Counted from the first letter of the stretch, positions 7,966 to 18,286 are shown. The stretch is 64,000 nucleotides of DNA from Paenibacillus sp. FSL R7-0273 (GCF_000758625.1 NZ_CP009283.1:3049501-3113500); one strand, 5' to 3'. Made by a program: numbers and translations. The notes: a model not told the origin generated them from the sequence alone.

Positions 7966-9837
7966 TCAGCTTCTCAGCGTATTCGGCAGGCTCTTGATCC
8001 GTTCTTCATCCGGCGTAACAAACAGCGTCTTCTGGTGGTCATAGATGACGAAGCCGGGCTTCGCGCCGCTTGGCTTGCGGACATGGCGGATCAGGGTGCA
8101 GTCGACCGGCACGCTGCTGGACTGCTTGGCCTGGCTGTAATAAGCAGCCAGCTGCGCGGCTTCCTCCAATGTGGCATCCCCGAACGCCTCGCTGCGGATC
8201 ACCACATGCGAGCCCGGAATGTCTTTGGTATGCAGCCAGGTGTCATTCGGTGAGGCCAGGCGGTTCGTAACGTATTCATTCTGCAGATTGTTTTTGCCGA
8301 CGTAAATATCAATCCCCTCGGAAGAGGTATAGACCTGGATAGTCGGCCGGGTTGCTTTTTTCTTCTTCTTGCCCTTTTTGCTGCGGTCACGCAGGTAGCC
8401 CTGGCTGACCAGCTCATCCCGGATCTCCTCGATATCGTTAAGGGAAGCATGGGCAAGCTGCTGCAGCAGTGTTTCCATGTAGGTGATTTCTTCGTGTGTC
8501 TTGGCCTGCTGCTGCTCAATTACAAGCAGGCTGTTCTTGTACTTATTATATTTCTTGAAGTAACGCTGCGCATTGTCAGACGGGGTGAGCAGCGGATCAA
8601 GCGGAATTGTGATCTCTCCCTGATCTTCATCGTAATAATTCACCAGCCGGGCTTCCTTGTCGCCCTTGGACACCGCATGCAGGGAAGCAAACAGCAGCTC
8701 TCCCCAGATCCGGTACTGGTCAGCGTCATCTGCTTCCTCCAAATCCTTCTTCAGCTTGGCCAGCTTCTTGACATTTTTGCTGCGCTCGTTAGTGAGGAAG
8801 CGGATCAGGTCGGCTACCCGCTGCTTTACTGTATCACGTTCTGCCTTATCCCCGTAGTACTCCTCCAGACAGCTGCTGATCGAGCTGTAATGCCGTGCCT
8901 CTCCGCCCAGTACAGACAGCGGGATAGCGGAGAAGAACGGCTTGCCTTTGGCATTATTGCCGGACACCGGAGTGAACGCAAACTCTCTGACAGGCGTCAT
9001 CACGGAATCAAAGGCGGTCCACAGCTGTGCAGCTGCCTCTGTCCCCTGCGGATCAAAGGCCTCTCCTGCCCTCTGCAGAATTTCTCCGGCGGCAAGCGGG
9101 CTTAATCCGCTAAAGGCATGGACCATCCAGCCGACAGGGTCTGCTGACGGAGCGGGTCCGCCGCTTCCGTCTTTCGCCGGCTCCTCCAGCGAGCGCAGCA
9201 GCCCGGCAATCTCTCCTTCAATCATGTCCTCAGGCTCGCCCTGTTCTTCATTTTTGCCCAGCAGTACGGCTTCCTCAGCGTCCGCCATCAGCTTGATGAA
9301 TGCCTCTCTGCTTATATCCAGCGGATTCAGCTTGTGCTGCTGCGGAGGCTCGGTGTAGGCAGCTCCGGGCATGACAATCCGGTAGCTGCTGATAGAGGGG
9401 GTTACATGATGGATGCCGTCAATAATCGTCCCGCTCACAAGATCGGTCAGAATAATGTTGCTGTGGCGGCCCATCAGCTCGATAATCAGCTGCTTGGCGG
9501 ACACATCGCCCAGCTCATCGCGGGTCCTGATGTTAATATGGATGATCCGCTCCATGCCGACCTGGGTGATGCTCTCAATGGTTCCGCCTTCACAATGCTT
9601 ACGCAGCAGCATGCAGAACATCGGCGCTTCCGCCGGATTGACGCTGCTCCGCTCACTCAGATGCAGGCGGGGGTAGGTCGGGTTGGCCGACAGCAGCAGT
9701 TTGCCGCCGCCCCCGGCCCCGCGCAGGATAAAAATAAGATCGTGGGTGCTGGGCTGATATATTTTGCCGACGCGCGCACCGATAAATGCCTGAAGCTCGT
9801 GCACGATCGCTCTGGTAACAATGCCGTCTAATGCCAT
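7966..9837 (-). CDS. rqcH: NFACT family protein RqcH (Rqc2 homologue)
   Basis: A 623-residue protein of the Rqc2/NEMF family. In B. subtilis RqcH (YloA) binds obstructed 50S subunits and recruits alanyl-tRNA to add C-terminal alanine tails for degradation. The N-terminal NFACT-N domain begins MALDGIVTRAIVHELQ and contains TRDELGDVSAKQ and LMGRHSNIIL. A helix-hairpin-helix and a coiled coil follow in the middle, and the C-terminal NFACT-R (DUF814) domain has IDIYVGKNNLQNEYVTNRLA. The start at 9837 has AGGAGA just upstream; an in-frame 85-codon extension looks non-coding. It is divergent from the Ca2+ ATPase gene, its B. subtilis neighbour yloB. It was historically called fibronectin-binding protein. 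Confidence 0.92.
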   Translation of the reverse strand: MALDGIVTRAIVHELQAFIGARVGKIYQPSTHDLIFILRGAGGGGKLLLSANPTYPRLHLSERSSVNPAEAPMFCMLLRKHCEGGTIESITQVGMERIIHINIRTRDELGDVSAKQLIIELMGRHSNIILTDLVSGTIIDGIHHVTPSISSYRIVMPGAAYTEPPQQHKLNPLDISREAFIKLMADAEEAVLLGKNEEQGEPEDMIEGEIAGLLRSLEEPAKDGSGGPAPSADPVGWMVHAFSGLSPLAAGEILQRAGEAFDPQGTEAAAQLWTAFDSVMTPVREFAFTPVSGNNAKGKPFFSAIPLSVLGGEARHYSSISSCLEEYYGDKAERDTVKQRVADLIRFLTNERSKNVKKLAKLKKDLEEADDADQYRIWGELLFASLHAVSKGDKEARLVNYYDEDQGEITIPLDPLLTPSDNAQRYFKKYNKYKNSLLVIEQQQAKTHEEITYMETLLQQLAHASLNDIEEIRDELVSQGYLRDRSKKGKKKKKATRPTIQVYTSSEGIDIYVGKNNLQNEYVTNRLASPNDTWLHTKDIPGSHVVIRSEAFGDATLEEAAQLAAYYSQAKQSSSVPVDCTLIRHVRKPSGAKPGFVIYDHQKTLFVTPDEERIKSLPNTLRS

Positions 9838-10029
9838 GATAAAAGCTCTCCTGTCGCTAAATGATAATGTCTCCTTCCTATGATGCCATACTTTAACACA
9901 TTCGCGCAAAAGGAGAAGCAGACAGGCAGTGATATTTTGGGACGACCATGAATACAATGGGTCATGAACAGGTGGAAAAGCTGTGTGCCGCCGGAAGTCA
10001 AGAAACGACCGGGAGGGGAAAGAAACGAT

Positions 10030-12849
10030 ATGGAACAAAAAAGCTGGCACCGGCTCGGTGCAGAGGAGCTGCAGAAGCTGTTCGGCGTTCAACCGGGTGC
10101 GGGCCTGAGCGCAGAGGCAGCGGAGGAAAGACGCAAGGAGAGCGGATTAAACGAATTGTCGGAGGGGAAAAAGGTCTCGCCGCTGACCCTGCTGCTTAAC
10201 CAGTTCAAGGATTTTATGGTACTGGTGCTGATGGGGGCGACGCTGGTATCCGGCCTTTTGGGCGAATACCTGGATGCCATTACGATTGTGGCCATTATTC
10301 TGCTGAACGGGGTGCTGGGCTTTGTGCAGGAGTTCCGCGCCGAGCGTTCGCTGCGGGCGCTGAAGCAGCTGTCTGCTCCAAATGCCAAGGTGCTGCGCGG
10401 AGGCAGGCAGGAGAATATTCCGGCCAGACTGCTGGTCCCGGGTGACATTGTGCTGCTGGAGAGCGGCGACCGGGTACCGGCTGACGTACGCTGGCTGGAG
10501 TGCAGTGCACTGTATGCGGAGGAATCTGCACTGACCGGTGAATCGCTGCCGGTATCGAAGCATGCCGAGGCCATTCATGCAGCTGAGCTGCCGCTGGGTG
10601 ACCAGAAAAATATCGGCTTCATGGGCACGATGATTACGCGCGGCACAGGCAAAGCCGTGGTTGTCCGGACCGGTATGGATACGGAGATGGGCAAAATAGC
10701 CGATCTGATCCAGAATACCGAATCGCAGGAAACGCCGCTGCAGCACCGTCTGGAGCAGCTCGGTAAAATTCTCATCTATGTATCGCTGGGACTGACCATT
10801 GTTGTAGTGCTTGCCGGTATCCTGCACGGGCAGCCTGCGCCGGCGATGTTCCTCGCGGGTGTAAGTCTTGCGGTAGCTGCCATTCCGGAGGGTCTGCCGG
10901 CGATTGTTACGATTGCCCTCGCGCTTGGTGTGCAGCGGATGATCAAACGCAAGGCGATTGTCCGCAAGCTCCCTTCGGTAGAGACGCTCGGCTGCGCATC
11001 GGTTATCTGCTCTGACAAGACAGGGACGCTGACGCAGAACAAGATGACGGTGACGCGTGTCTGGAACGCCGGCCGGGTTCTTGAGGTCACGGGGGAGGGC
11101 TATGCCCCGGCAGGCCAGGTTATGCAGAAGGGCAAGCCGGTTGATCTGAAAAATGACCAGAATTTGCGGCGGATGCTGCAGATCGGCGCGCTCTGCAGCA
11201 ATGCCGAGATTGTGGAGACCTTCCCGTCCGAGCTGCGCGGCAAACGCAAAGGGAAGGATAAAGCCGAAGCCGGTGAGAATCCACTCAGCAGTCAGCCTGT
11301 CTGGGAATTGAAGGGCGATCCGACTGAAGGCGCCCTGGTCGCCTTATCCGCCAAAATGGGCCTTACCGCACAGTCACTGGCGGTTACGTATACCAGGGAG
11401 CAGGAATTCCCGTTTGATTCGGAACGCAAGCTGATGTCTGTCGTCGTCAGCCATCCCGGCGGACGGATGATCTGCACGAAGGGCGCGCCGGATGTCCTGC
11501 TGAACTGCTGCACCTATATGCTGTGGGAGGGTGCGGTCGTGCCCTGCACGCCGACGCTGCGCCAGAAGGTGCTCGAAGCGAATGAGGAGATGGCCTCAGG
11601 CGCACTGCGCGTGCTCGGCATGGCTTACCGCGATCTGCGCTCCGGTGAAACGGCCGGCAGCGAGAAGGATGCGGAGTGCCAGCTGGTCTTCGCCGGCCTA
11701 GCCGGCATGATCGATCCGCCGCGGCGGGAGGTGCGCGATGCAATCAGCGTAACCCGGCGTGCGGGCATCAAAACCGTAATGATTACCGGGGACCACGGGA
11801 CGACCGCAGAAGCGATTGCCTATCAGCTTGGAATCCTGCAGCGGGGCGGAACGGTGCTGACCGGCAGCCAGCTGACCCGTATGGACGATAATGAGCTTGA
11901 TAAAATTTCGGATACCGTCAATGTGTATGCCCGTGTATCTCCTGAGCATAAGCTGCGGATCGTCAAGTCGCTGCAGCGGCGCGGCCATGTGGTGGCGATG
12001 ACTGGCGACGGCGTCAATGATGCGCCGGCGATCAAAGCGGCGGATATCGGTATCTCCATGGGCATTACCGGTACCGATGTTACGAAGGAAGCCTCAGCGC
12101 TGGTGCTGGGTGATGATAATTTCTCCACAATTGTTGCCGCTATCGAGGAAGGCCGGAATATTTACGAGAATATCCGTAAATTTATCCGCTACCTGCTGGC
12201 GTCCAATGTCGGCGAGATTCTGACCATGTTCTTCGCGATGATGCTGGGACTGCCGCTGCCGCTGGTGCCGATCCAGATTCTGTGGGTCAATCTGGTAACT
12301 GACGGGCTGCCGGCTATGGCGCTCGGGGTAGACCAGCCGGAGAAGGATCTGATGGAGCACAAGCCGCGCGGAGCGAAGGAAAATATTTTTGCCCGCCGCC
12401 TGGGCTGGAAGATTATCAGCCGGGGCCTGCTGATCGGGCTCTGCACACTCGGCGCATTCTGGCTGACGCTGCGTACCGCGCCAGGCAGTGCAGAGCAGCT
12501 GATCCGCGCACAGTCCGTGGCCTTCGCGACTCTGGTCATGGCCCAGCTGATCCATGTATTTGACTGCCGCAGCTCGCGTTCGGTATTCCACCGCAACCCG
12601 CTCCAGAATAAACCGCTGGTGCTGGCCGTATTGTCCTCTGTCGTTTTGATGCTGGTCGTCATGTACCTGCCGGTGCTGCAGCCGGTCTTCAAGACCGTAC
12701 CGCTGAACTTCCGGGAATGGTGCCTGGTGCTGGTTAGCGCTGGTATCCCGACCTTCGTGATGGGTGCAGGCAGCGTATGGGGCGGCAAGCGGAACCGCAG
12801 CAAGAGCGGCGGACGGCCGATGATAAAAAGTACAAAAATTTCGGCATAA
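10030..12849 (+). CDS. yloB: Calcium-translocating P-type ATPase (SERCA type, YloB-like)
   Basis: A 939-residue P-type ATPase that would pump Ca2+ out of the cytoplasm. Motifs in order: N-terminal cation-ATPase domain, TGES actuator loop, IPEGLPA in the transmembrane calcium site, phosphorylation motif [19 protein letters not shown] in the nucleotide-binding domain, [33 protein letters not shown], and a C-terminal transmembrane bundle. PEGL is typical of SERCA-type pumps. The start has GGGAGGGGAAAG upstream; an earlier in-frame start at 9964 is unsupported. B. subtilis YloB is about 890 residues, so this one is slightly longer. Its C-terminus ends in a basic, Ser/Gly-rich tail. Confidence 0.92.
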   Translation: MEQKSWHRLGAEELQKLFGVQPGAGLSAEAAEERRKESGLNELSEGKKVSPLTLLLNQFKDFMVLVLMGATLVSGLLGEYLDAITIVAIILLNGVLGFVQEFRAERSLRALKQLSAPNAKVLRGGRQENIPARLLVPGDIVLLESGDRVPADVRWLECSALYAEESALTGESLPVSKHAEAIHAAELPLGDQKNIGFMGTMITRGTGKAVVVRTGMDTEMGKIADLIQNTESQETPLQHRLEQLGKILIYVSLGLTIVVVLAGILHGQPAPAMFLAGVSLAVAAIPEGLPAIVTIALALGVQRMIKRKAIVRKLPSVETLGCASVICSDKTGTLTQNKMTVTRVWNAGRVLEVTGEGYAPAGQVMQKGKPVDLKNDQNLRRMLQIGALCSNAEIVETFPSELRGKRKGKDKAEAGENPLSSQPVWELKGDPTEGALVALSAKMGLTAQSLAVTYTREQEFPFDSERKLMSVVVSHPGGRMICTKGAPDVLLNCCTYMLWEGAVVPCTPTLRQKVLEANEEMASGALRVLGMAYRDLRSGETAGSEKDAECQLVFAGLAGMIDPPRREVRDAISVTRRAGIKTVMITGDHGTTAEAIAYQLGILQRGGTVLTGSQLTRMDDNELDKISDTVNVYARVSPEHKLRIVKSLQRRGHVVAMTGDGVNDAPAIKAADIGISMGITGTDVTKEASALVLGDDNFSTIVAAIEEGRNIYENIRKFIRYLLASNVGEILTMFFAMMLGLPLPLVPIQILWVNLVTDGLPAMALGVDQPEKDLMEHKPRGAKENIFARRLGWKIISRGLLIGLCTLGAFWLTLRTAPGSAEQLIRAQSVAFATLVMAQLIHVFDCRSSRSVFHRNPLQNKPLVLAVLSSVVLMLVVMYLPVLQPVFKTVPLNFREWCLVLVSAGIPTFVMGAGSVWGGKRNRSKSGGRPMIKSTKISA

Positions 12850-12935
12850 AATCAATAGCTTTGTTCCCGCTCCTTGAGGTATGCTTGGTTCACCTTTGAA
12901 TGCTATCAAACAACCTTTTAGGAGTGGACCCATTA

Positions 12936-13772
12936 ATGGAATTTACAAAAATGCACGGTCTTGGCAATGACTTTATTATCGTATTCGGCGAGCAGGAGCT
13001 GCCGGCTAATGCTGCAGAGCTGGCGGTTAAGCTGTGCAACCGGTTCTTCGGAATTGGCGCCGACGGGCTTGTATACATTCTGCCGTCTGAACGCGGAGAC
13101 TATATGATGCGCATTATGAACTCCGACGGCTCGGAGGCCGAGCAATGCGGCAACGCGATCCGCTGCGTATCCAAATATGTCTATGAGCATGGTCTGGTGG
13201 AGTCGGAAGAGATCGTTATTGAAACGATCGGTGCCGGCGAGCAGAAGGTGTCGCTGAAGGTGAAGGACGGCGTGGTGGAGACAGTAACCGTGGACATGGG
13301 CGAGCCCGTATTGTCCGGAACACAGATTCCGGTTGCTATCGATGCCGAGCCGGTGCAGGATCAGCCGATTGAGGCAGACGGAAGAGAATTTAAATTTACA
13401 GCTGTTTCGATGGGCAACCCGCACTGTGTTATCTATGTGGATGATGCTGTCAGCTTTGATCTGGCGACCTGGGGACCCAAGCTTGAAGTGCATCCCCTGT
13501 TTCCGAGAAAAGTAAACGTTGAGTTTGCAACGGTGCTGAACCGCGGCCATGTGGACATGCGCGTCTGGGAGCGCGGTGCAGGACCGACTCTGGCCTGCGG
13601 CACTGGAGCCTGCGCAACGCTGGTATCCTCCGTCCTGAACGGCCTGACTGACCGCTCGGCTGTTATCAGTCTAAAGGGCGGCGACCTTTTCATCGAATGG
13701 AACGAGCAGGATAATCATGTGTATATGACGGGGCCTGCTCAGGTGGTCTACACAGGATCTGTAGAAGTATAA
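12936..13772 (+). CDS. dapF: Diaminopimelate epimerase
   Basis: A 278-residue enzyme that interconverts LL- and meso-diaminopimelate in lysine and peptidoglycan synthesis. The PLP-independent two-cysteine site is intact: the first cysteine lies in SDGSEAEQCGNAIRC and the second in LACGTGACA. The N-terminus FTKMHGLGNDFI is characteristic. AGGAGTGG (12920-12927) precedes ATG 12936. A strong terminator follows. In B. subtilis dapF is not next to yloB, so this placement is a lineage rearrangement. Confidence 0.95.
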   Translation: MEFTKMHGLGNDFIIVFGEQELPANAAELAVKLCNRFFGIGADGLVYILPSERGDYMMRIMNSDGSEAEQCGNAIRCVSKYVYEHGLVESEEIVIETIGAGEQKVSLKVKDGVVETVTVDMGEPVLSGTQIPVAIDAEPVQDQPIEADGREFKFTAVSMGNPHCVIYVDDAVSFDLATWGPKLEVHPLFPRKVNVEFATVLNRGHVDMRVWERGAGPTLACGTGACATLVSSVLNGLTDRSAVISLKGGDLFIEWNEQDNHVYMTGPAQVVYTGSVEV

Positions 13773-13815
13773 TAAGACAGGACCTCGCCCGCACGTTATA
13801 TTTCAGCAGAATAGA

Positions 13816-13857
13816 AGGGTGTCCGATAAGCCTTACGGCTTGCGGACATCCTTTTTT
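13816..13857 (+). terminator. Terminator after dapF
   Basis: A long stem, GGGTGTCCG...AAGCC paired with GGCTT..CGGACATCC around a TTAC loop, followed by six T residues. Confidence 0.85.
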
Positions 13858-13880
13858 GTGTTTCTAGCCGGTTCATCAGC

Positions 13881-13911
13881 CGAATAATGGCAGGACGAAC
13901 CGCGAATAATA
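13881..13911 (+). promoter_or_regulatory. Putative sigma-G promoter for the germination operon
   Basis: CGAATA at 13881-13886, an 18-nt spacer and AATAATA at 13905-13911 resemble the forespore sigma-G consensus (TGAATA, 17-18 nt, CATAMTA) with one mismatch in each box. The position, about 30 nt before the first germination gene, fits. Known gerA-type operons are sigma-G dependent. Confidence 0.55.
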
Positions 13912-13940
13912 GGAACCACTGTTAAAAAAGGGGGAGTCCG

Positions 13941-15593
13941 ATGAACGGCAGACGGCAGAGTCCGGCAAGCCAGAATAAGGAGGAAGGCTTGTCCGGTCCG
14001 GAATCGGGGACACCCGGCTTAACAGGGGCTCTCGATGAGGACATCCGTAAGATCAGGACTGCGCTTGGCGGAAGCCCGGATCTGAAGGTGCGGAAAATAC
14101 TGGTCGGAAAAGAGCATCCCATACAGGCAGCAGCAGTTCATATCAGCGGTCTGGCGGATGCAACTGCCGTCAATGAGTTCGTTATCGGCTCGTTACTGGC
14201 AGACCAGCCCTCCTGGCTGCCGGAAGAGACAGGCAGCCAGGAGGCATTTCCCGCACGGCTGGTTCAAAGAGTATTAGAGCTTGGCGACGCCCAGGTCACA
14301 GATGAATGGAATGATCTGCTGCTGGCCGTGCTATCAGGTGATACGGCTGTTCTCGCAGACGGATACACAAGTGCGGTTATCTGCGATACCAAAGGCGGCG
14401 AGACGCGCGCTGTAGAAGAGTCTTCCTCACAGATGGTAGTCCGCGGGCCGAAGGACGGTTTCGTGGAATCCGTGGCTACCAACATTTCTTTGATCCGGCG
14501 GCGGATTAAATCACCTAAGCTGCGGCTGGAGTATACCAAAATCGGTACAGAAACCCAGACGCATGTAGCGATGCTGTATATGAAGGAGATAGCCGGGGAA
14601 GATCTGGTGGCAGAGGCAAGACGCCGGCTGAACAAGATATCCATTGATGAGGTGCTGGAATCGGGCTTTATTGAAGAGCTGATTCAGGACAAGACGTTTA
14701 CGCCGTTTCCGACCATTTATAATTCAGAGCGCCCGGACGTGGCAGCAGGGAATCTGCTGGAAGGACGTGTTGTCATTATCGTTGACGGTACACCGTTCGT
14801 GCTGATTCTTCCGGCGGTATTCACCCAGTTTTTCCAGTCTGCAGAAGACTACTCGCAACGCTTTGACATTGCAATTCTGATGCGGCTTGTCCGGTATGTA
14901 AGCTTCATCGTCCTGCTGCTTGGCCCGTCAGTATACATCGCACTTACAACCTATCATTACGAGATGATTCCGACTACCCTGCTTATTAATCTGCTCTCAC
15001 AGCGGGAAACGGTGCCGTTCCCTGCCTTTGTGGAGGCCCTTCTGATGGAGGGGGCCTTTGAAATTCTGCGCGAGGCCGGGGTACGGATGCCGCGTGTCAT
15101 CGGACAGACGGTTTCGGTGGTCGGGGCGCTCATTCTCGGCTCAGCGGTTGTAGAGGCCGGTATTATAACTCCCATTATGGTCATCGTTATCGCTCTGACC
15201 GGCATTGCCAGCTTTGCGATTCCTGCATACAACATGGCGATAGCCGGCCGGATTATCCGCTTCGGGTTCCTGCTCCTGGGCGGAATGTTCGGCTTCTACG
15301 GCATTACGCTTGGTCTTATTGTGCTGGTGGCGCATATGAACAGCCTGCGTTCATTCGGGATTCCGTATCTGTCCCCCTTTGTCCCGTTATCTGTGAAAGG
15401 GCAGAAGGATACCATCCTCCGACTTCCGCTCTGGCTGATGGGCAGGGGAAAATCAGCAGCTCAGCTAAGGGCGGAGCAGCCGGAATACAAACGTGTAACA
15501 ACCGGGCATGAAGCGGGACTGGCTCCGCTTATCCGGAATAACACAACTGCACGCAGGCCAGAGGATAAGGTGGGGCATCATGAAGAGGAGTAA
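13941..15593 (+). CDS. Spore germination receptor A subunit (GerAA/GerKA family)
   Basis: A 550-residue GerA-family protein, the A subunit of a nutrient germinant receptor in the spore inner membrane. The N-terminal soluble half (to about residue 310) has the family block ATNISLIRRRIKSP and the stretch LRLEYTKIGTETQTHVAMLY. A C-terminal membrane domain follows, with MRLVRYVSFIVLLLGPSVYI, then IGQTVSVVGALILGSAVVEA and several more helices. A strong GGGGGAG sits before the start. It is the first gene of an A-C-B operon with a likely sigma-G promoter. The germinant cannot be read from sequence. Confidence 0.92.
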   Translation: MNGRRQSPASQNKEEGLSGPESGTPGLTGALDEDIRKIRTALGGSPDLKVRKILVGKEHPIQAAAVHISGLADATAVNEFVIGSLLADQPSWLPEETGSQEAFPARLVQRVLELGDAQVTDEWNDLLLAVLSGDTAVLADGYTSAVICDTKGGETRAVEESSSQMVVRGPKDGFVESVATNISLIRRRIKSPKLRLEYTKIGTETQTHVAMLYMKEIAGEDLVAEARRRLNKISIDEVLESGFIEELIQDKTFTPFPTIYNSERPDVAAGNLLEGRVVIIVDGTPFVLILPAVFTQFFQSAEDYSQRFDIAILMRLVRYVSFIVLLLGPSVYIALTTYHYEMIPTTLLINLLSQRETVPFPAFVEALLMEGAFEILREAGVRMPRVIGQTVSVVGALILGSAVVEAGIITPIMVIVIALTGIASFAIPAYNMAIAGRIIRFGFLLLGGMFGFYGITLGLIVLVAHMNSLRSFGIPYLSPFVPLSVKGQKDTILRLPLWLMGRGKSAAQLRAEQPEYKRVTTGHEAGLAPLIRNNTTARRPEDKVGHHEEE

Positions 15594-16791
15594 ACCTGGG
15601 CTGTGCCCGTTTATCATAATGCTGCTGGTAATTCCCCTTCTTTTAACCGGCTGCTGGGACAGCGTCGAGCTTAACCGGCGGGCCATCGTGTCAGGTGTAG
15701 CCATCGACAGGGGAGAGGGTGAGGCCGAAAAATATGTCCTTTCCTTTCAGGTTATTGTTGCTGAGGAAATTTCCGGGGAAAATGCGCGCGGAATCTCGCC
15801 GGTCGCTTTATACACCGGTAAAGGCCGCACAATGTTTGAGGCGCTGGCCAATGCGTCCCGTCAGACCGCCCGTTTCCTCTCGCTTGCCCATGTCAGAGTG
15901 CTGGTGGTTTCCGAAAAGCTGGCACGGGAGGGGATCAAGGACATGATGGATGTGCTCGAGCGGGAAAGTGATACCAGGCTGACCAGTCTGGTGTTTGTCG
16001 CCAAGGACCAGGCTGCCCGGGATATTCTGTCAACGATGACTGTGTTCAGCAAAATACCGGCTAATGATCTGGTGGAGAAGCTGGATACGACCTCTAAGCA
16101 GTTCGGCTATAACTTCCGTTTGGAGGTAGATGATGTCATCAGGGGGATTCAGCTCAGAGGGGGAGGGCCGGTTATTAACGGCGTTACTACTGACGGGACC
16201 CGTGAAGGCGCGGATACGAATGACAATATGAAGACGATCGCGCCGCATGCTGTCATTAAGGTGACAGATCTTGCCGCCTTTAAGGACGACCGGCTGAAGG
16301 GCTGGCTGACGGGGGATGCGGCTCTGGGTACTGCGCTTTTGCACAATAAAATCAAGGGCTATCCGGCAGTCATCCGGCATCCCCATGAAGGCTATATTAC
16401 GTTTGACGTGTATCAGTCACAGGTAGAGCTTAGTGTCGAGGGGGCAGACCCGGAGCATCCGGTGTTCATTGTAAAAATCAGCCAGCAGGCGGCAATTAAG
16501 GAGAGTCCCAATACACTGAATCTGACCTCCCCGAATACACTTCAGGCTCTGTCGCAGATCCTTATAAAAGATTCCAGGCAGAAAATGAAGACTGCGATAG
16601 AGGCAGCCAAGAAATACAACAGTGATTACATCGGTTTTGGGCAATTAATGGAGCGCAGCAATCCGCGGGGCTGGAAAAAGGTTAAGGATCACTGGGAGGA
16701 CATCTTTATCCATTGTGAATACAGAATCGATGCGGATGCCGTTATCCGGCACACCGATATGCGGAATAACTCTTTTCAGGTGAATCCTTAG
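15580..16791 (+). CDS. Spore germination receptor C subunit (Ger(x)C lipoprotein)
   Basis: A 403-residue lipoprotein of the Ger(x)C family. A signal peptide with lipobox LLLTGC starts the protein and is followed by the family motif WDSVELNRRAIVSGVAID. The body has the usual three-domain layout ending near MERSNPRGWKKVKDHWEDIF. I chose ATG 15580, which gives the proper signal peptide; an in-frame start at 15508 adds 24 residues ahead of it. It overlaps the A-subunit gene by 14 nt. The C subunit sits on the outer face of the spore inner membrane with A and B. Confidence 0.92.
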   Translation: MKRSKPGLCPFIIMLLVIPLLLTGCWDSVELNRRAIVSGVAIDRGEGEAEKYVLSFQVIVAEEISGENARGISPVALYTGKGRTMFEALANASRQTARFLSLAHVRVLVVSEKLAREGIKDMMDVLERESDTRLTSLVFVAKDQAARDILSTMTVFSKIPANDLVEKLDTTSKQFGYNFRLEVDDVIRGIQLRGGGPVINGVTTDGTREGADTNDNMKTIAPHAVIKVTDLAAFKDDRLKGWLTGDAALGTALLHNKIKGYPAVIRHPHEGYITFDVYQSQVELSVEGADPEHPVFIVKISQQAAIKESPNTLNLTSPNTLQALSQILIKDSRQKMKTAIEAAKKYNSDYIGFGQLMERSNPRGWKKVKDHWEDIFIHCEYRIDADAVIRHTDMRNNSFQVNP

Positions 16792-16809
16792 AAACGGGGG
16801 AGGTGTATT

Positions 16810-17910
16810 ATGGGAAAAGTGAAGATAGGTCTGCTGCAGTTTTTCAGTATCACGCTGCTGTTTGAGCTGGGAACATCGCTGGTAGTCAATCTGGGGATGG
16901 CTGCCGGAAGAGATGCCTGGCTGTCCATACTTATTGGCTGCGCAGCCGGCCTGCTAATGTTCTGGGGGTACGCCTATCTGTACAGAAAGCATCCGGAAAT
17001 GCCGTTTACAGCGTATACCCGCAAGCTGCTTGGCCCTGTAATCGGCACACCGGTGGCGCTGATGTATATTATTTTGTATATGAATCTTTCGGGCAGGGGG
17101 CTGCGTGACGGCAGTACCATGCTTGCAATGGCTACGATGCATAACACGCCCCTCTTTATCCTCAGTATGCTGATGATCCTGTCAAGCTCCTACGTGCTCC
17201 ATAAGGGGACAGAGGTGCTAACCCGGACCTCGCTGGTGTTTACTATAATCGTTCTGATGATCGGATTATTCAGTATGGTACTGCTGATGCTGTCCGGCTC
17301 CATTAATCTGCAGCAGCTGCTGCCTGTTCTGGGAGACGGACTCTGGCCGGTAATAGATTCAGTGGTGCGTCAGAATTACATGTTCCCGTTCGGTGAAATG
17401 GTCGTTTTCACAATGCTGATGCCTTATCTGTCCGATATGCGCAAAGGTCCTTGGGTAATTGCAGCAGCCATGCTGGTTTCAGCCGTGCTGCTGAGTGCGA
17501 CGATCGCGCTTAATATTTCAGTGCTCGGAGCGGATATTGCAGAGCGCTCCCCGCTGCCGCTGATGCCGACGATCAGCAAGATTTCCATATCGGATTTCAT
17601 CCAGCGGGTTGATATTTTTGTGGTCATGGTGCTGATTATCGGGGTTTTTTTCAAAATGTCCGTCTTCTTCACCGCTGCGCTAATCGGAATTTCGGAGCTC
17701 TTTAATCTGCCTTACCGGAGAATGCTCTATCCCTGCAGCCTGATCATCCTGTTCACCTCCATGCTGGATGCCCGCAGCTTTACCGAGCATCTGGATGAGG
17801 GGGCGCGCCTGCTGTACACCGTCTACCCGGTGTTTATGATAGTAATTCCAGCGATTCTGATTATTGTTACTGCGGTACGCAGCTACTTTTCGGAACCCCG
17901 TCCCGGCTGA
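16810..17910 (+). CDS. Spore germination receptor B subunit (GerB family permease)
   Basis: A 366-residue integral membrane protein with about ten hydrophobic helices, of the endospore germination permease (GerB) family within the APC superfamily. The B subunit is thought to carry the germinant-binding site. Typical features are the N-terminal QFFSITLLFELGTSLV helix and RQNYMFPFGEMVVF mid-protein. GGGGAGGTG precedes the start. It is last in the A-C-B operon; B. subtilis gerA, gerB and gerK operons mostly run A-B-C. Its last 28 nt overlap a small convergent membrane gene on the other strand. Confidence 0.9.
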   Translation: MGKVKIGLLQFFSITLLFELGTSLVVNLGMAAGRDAWLSILIGCAAGLLMFWGYAYLYRKHPEMPFTAYTRKLLGPVIGTPVALMYIILYMNLSGRGLRDGSTMLAMATMHNTPLFILSMLMILSSSYVLHKGTEVLTRTSLVFTIIVLMIGLFSMVLLMLSGSINLQQLLPVLGDGLWPVIDSVVRQNYMFPFGEMVVFTMLMPYLSDMRKGPWVIAAAMLVSAVLLSATIALNISVLGADIAERSPLPLMPTISKISISDFIQRVDIFVVMVLIIGVFFKMSVFFTAALIGISELFNLPYRRMLYPCSLIILFTSMLDARSFTEHLDEGARLLYTVYPVFMIVIPAILIIVTAVRSYFSEPRPG

Positions 17911-18197
17911 GAGCCGCGTATCCAGTAGATGATGTCCGGCACGATAAGAGCGAGCAGCATAACAGCGGCAGCCAGTTTCTCTGAGGCGGTATAGAGCAGG
18001 TAGTTTAGAACATAGCCTATGTTCCCTATGCCATAACCAAACAGCCAGTCAAGCAGAAAGAGATAGGCTAATGAGAGCGATGATAAAATGAATATAACGG
18101 TGTACTTCCGGATCAGTAGCCTGCGCGTTTTTCTTTTCAGTCTAAACAGTCCTTTGCTGGTTAATAAAAGTAGTATGGGCATTTTTTGTAATGCCAT
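17883..18197 (-). CDS. Small putative membrane protein, convergent with the germination operon
   Basis: A 104-residue reading frame with a very basic N-terminus (FRLKRKTRRLLIRKY) and two clear hydrophobic helices (VIFILSSLSLAYLFLLDWLF; KLAAAVMLLALIVPDIIYWI). I do not recognise a family. The ribosome binding site is weak at every possible start, and the 3' end overlaps the GerB gene by 28 nt. The amino-acid pattern of a membrane protein and the lack of another gene on this stretch favour a real gene, but it could be spurious. Confidence 0.45.
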   Translation of the reverse strand: MALQKMPILLLLTSKGLFRLKRKTRRLLIRKYTVIFILSSLSLAYLFLLDWLFGYGIGNIGYVLNYLLYTASEKLAAAVMLLALIVPDIIYWIRGSQPGRGSEK

Positions 18198-18242
18198 GCA
18201 GGACAGCTGCCGGACAGGCTGAGAATTGGGGCTGCTGAATGC

Positions 18243-18286
18243 TTATCATCCATCCCGATTTATGTTACATTAGTATGAAACTAATG
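18243..18286 (+). promoter_or_regulatory. Putative promoter with overlapping inverted repeat before yitJ
   Basis: TTATCA (18243-18248), a 17-nt spacer and TACATT (18266-18271) form a plausible sigma-A promoter. A perfect 7-bp inverted repeat, CATTAGT atgaa ACTAATG (18268-18286), overlaps the -10 and the expected start site, as an operator would. No S-box (SAM riboswitch) aptamer is visible in this short leader. Confidence 0.4.

Noticed and set aside
12094..12933. 279-codon open frame on the - strand opposite the Ca2+ ATPase
   Set aside because: It lies opposite a certain gene, with no ribosome binding site and Gln/His/Arg-rich antisense composition.
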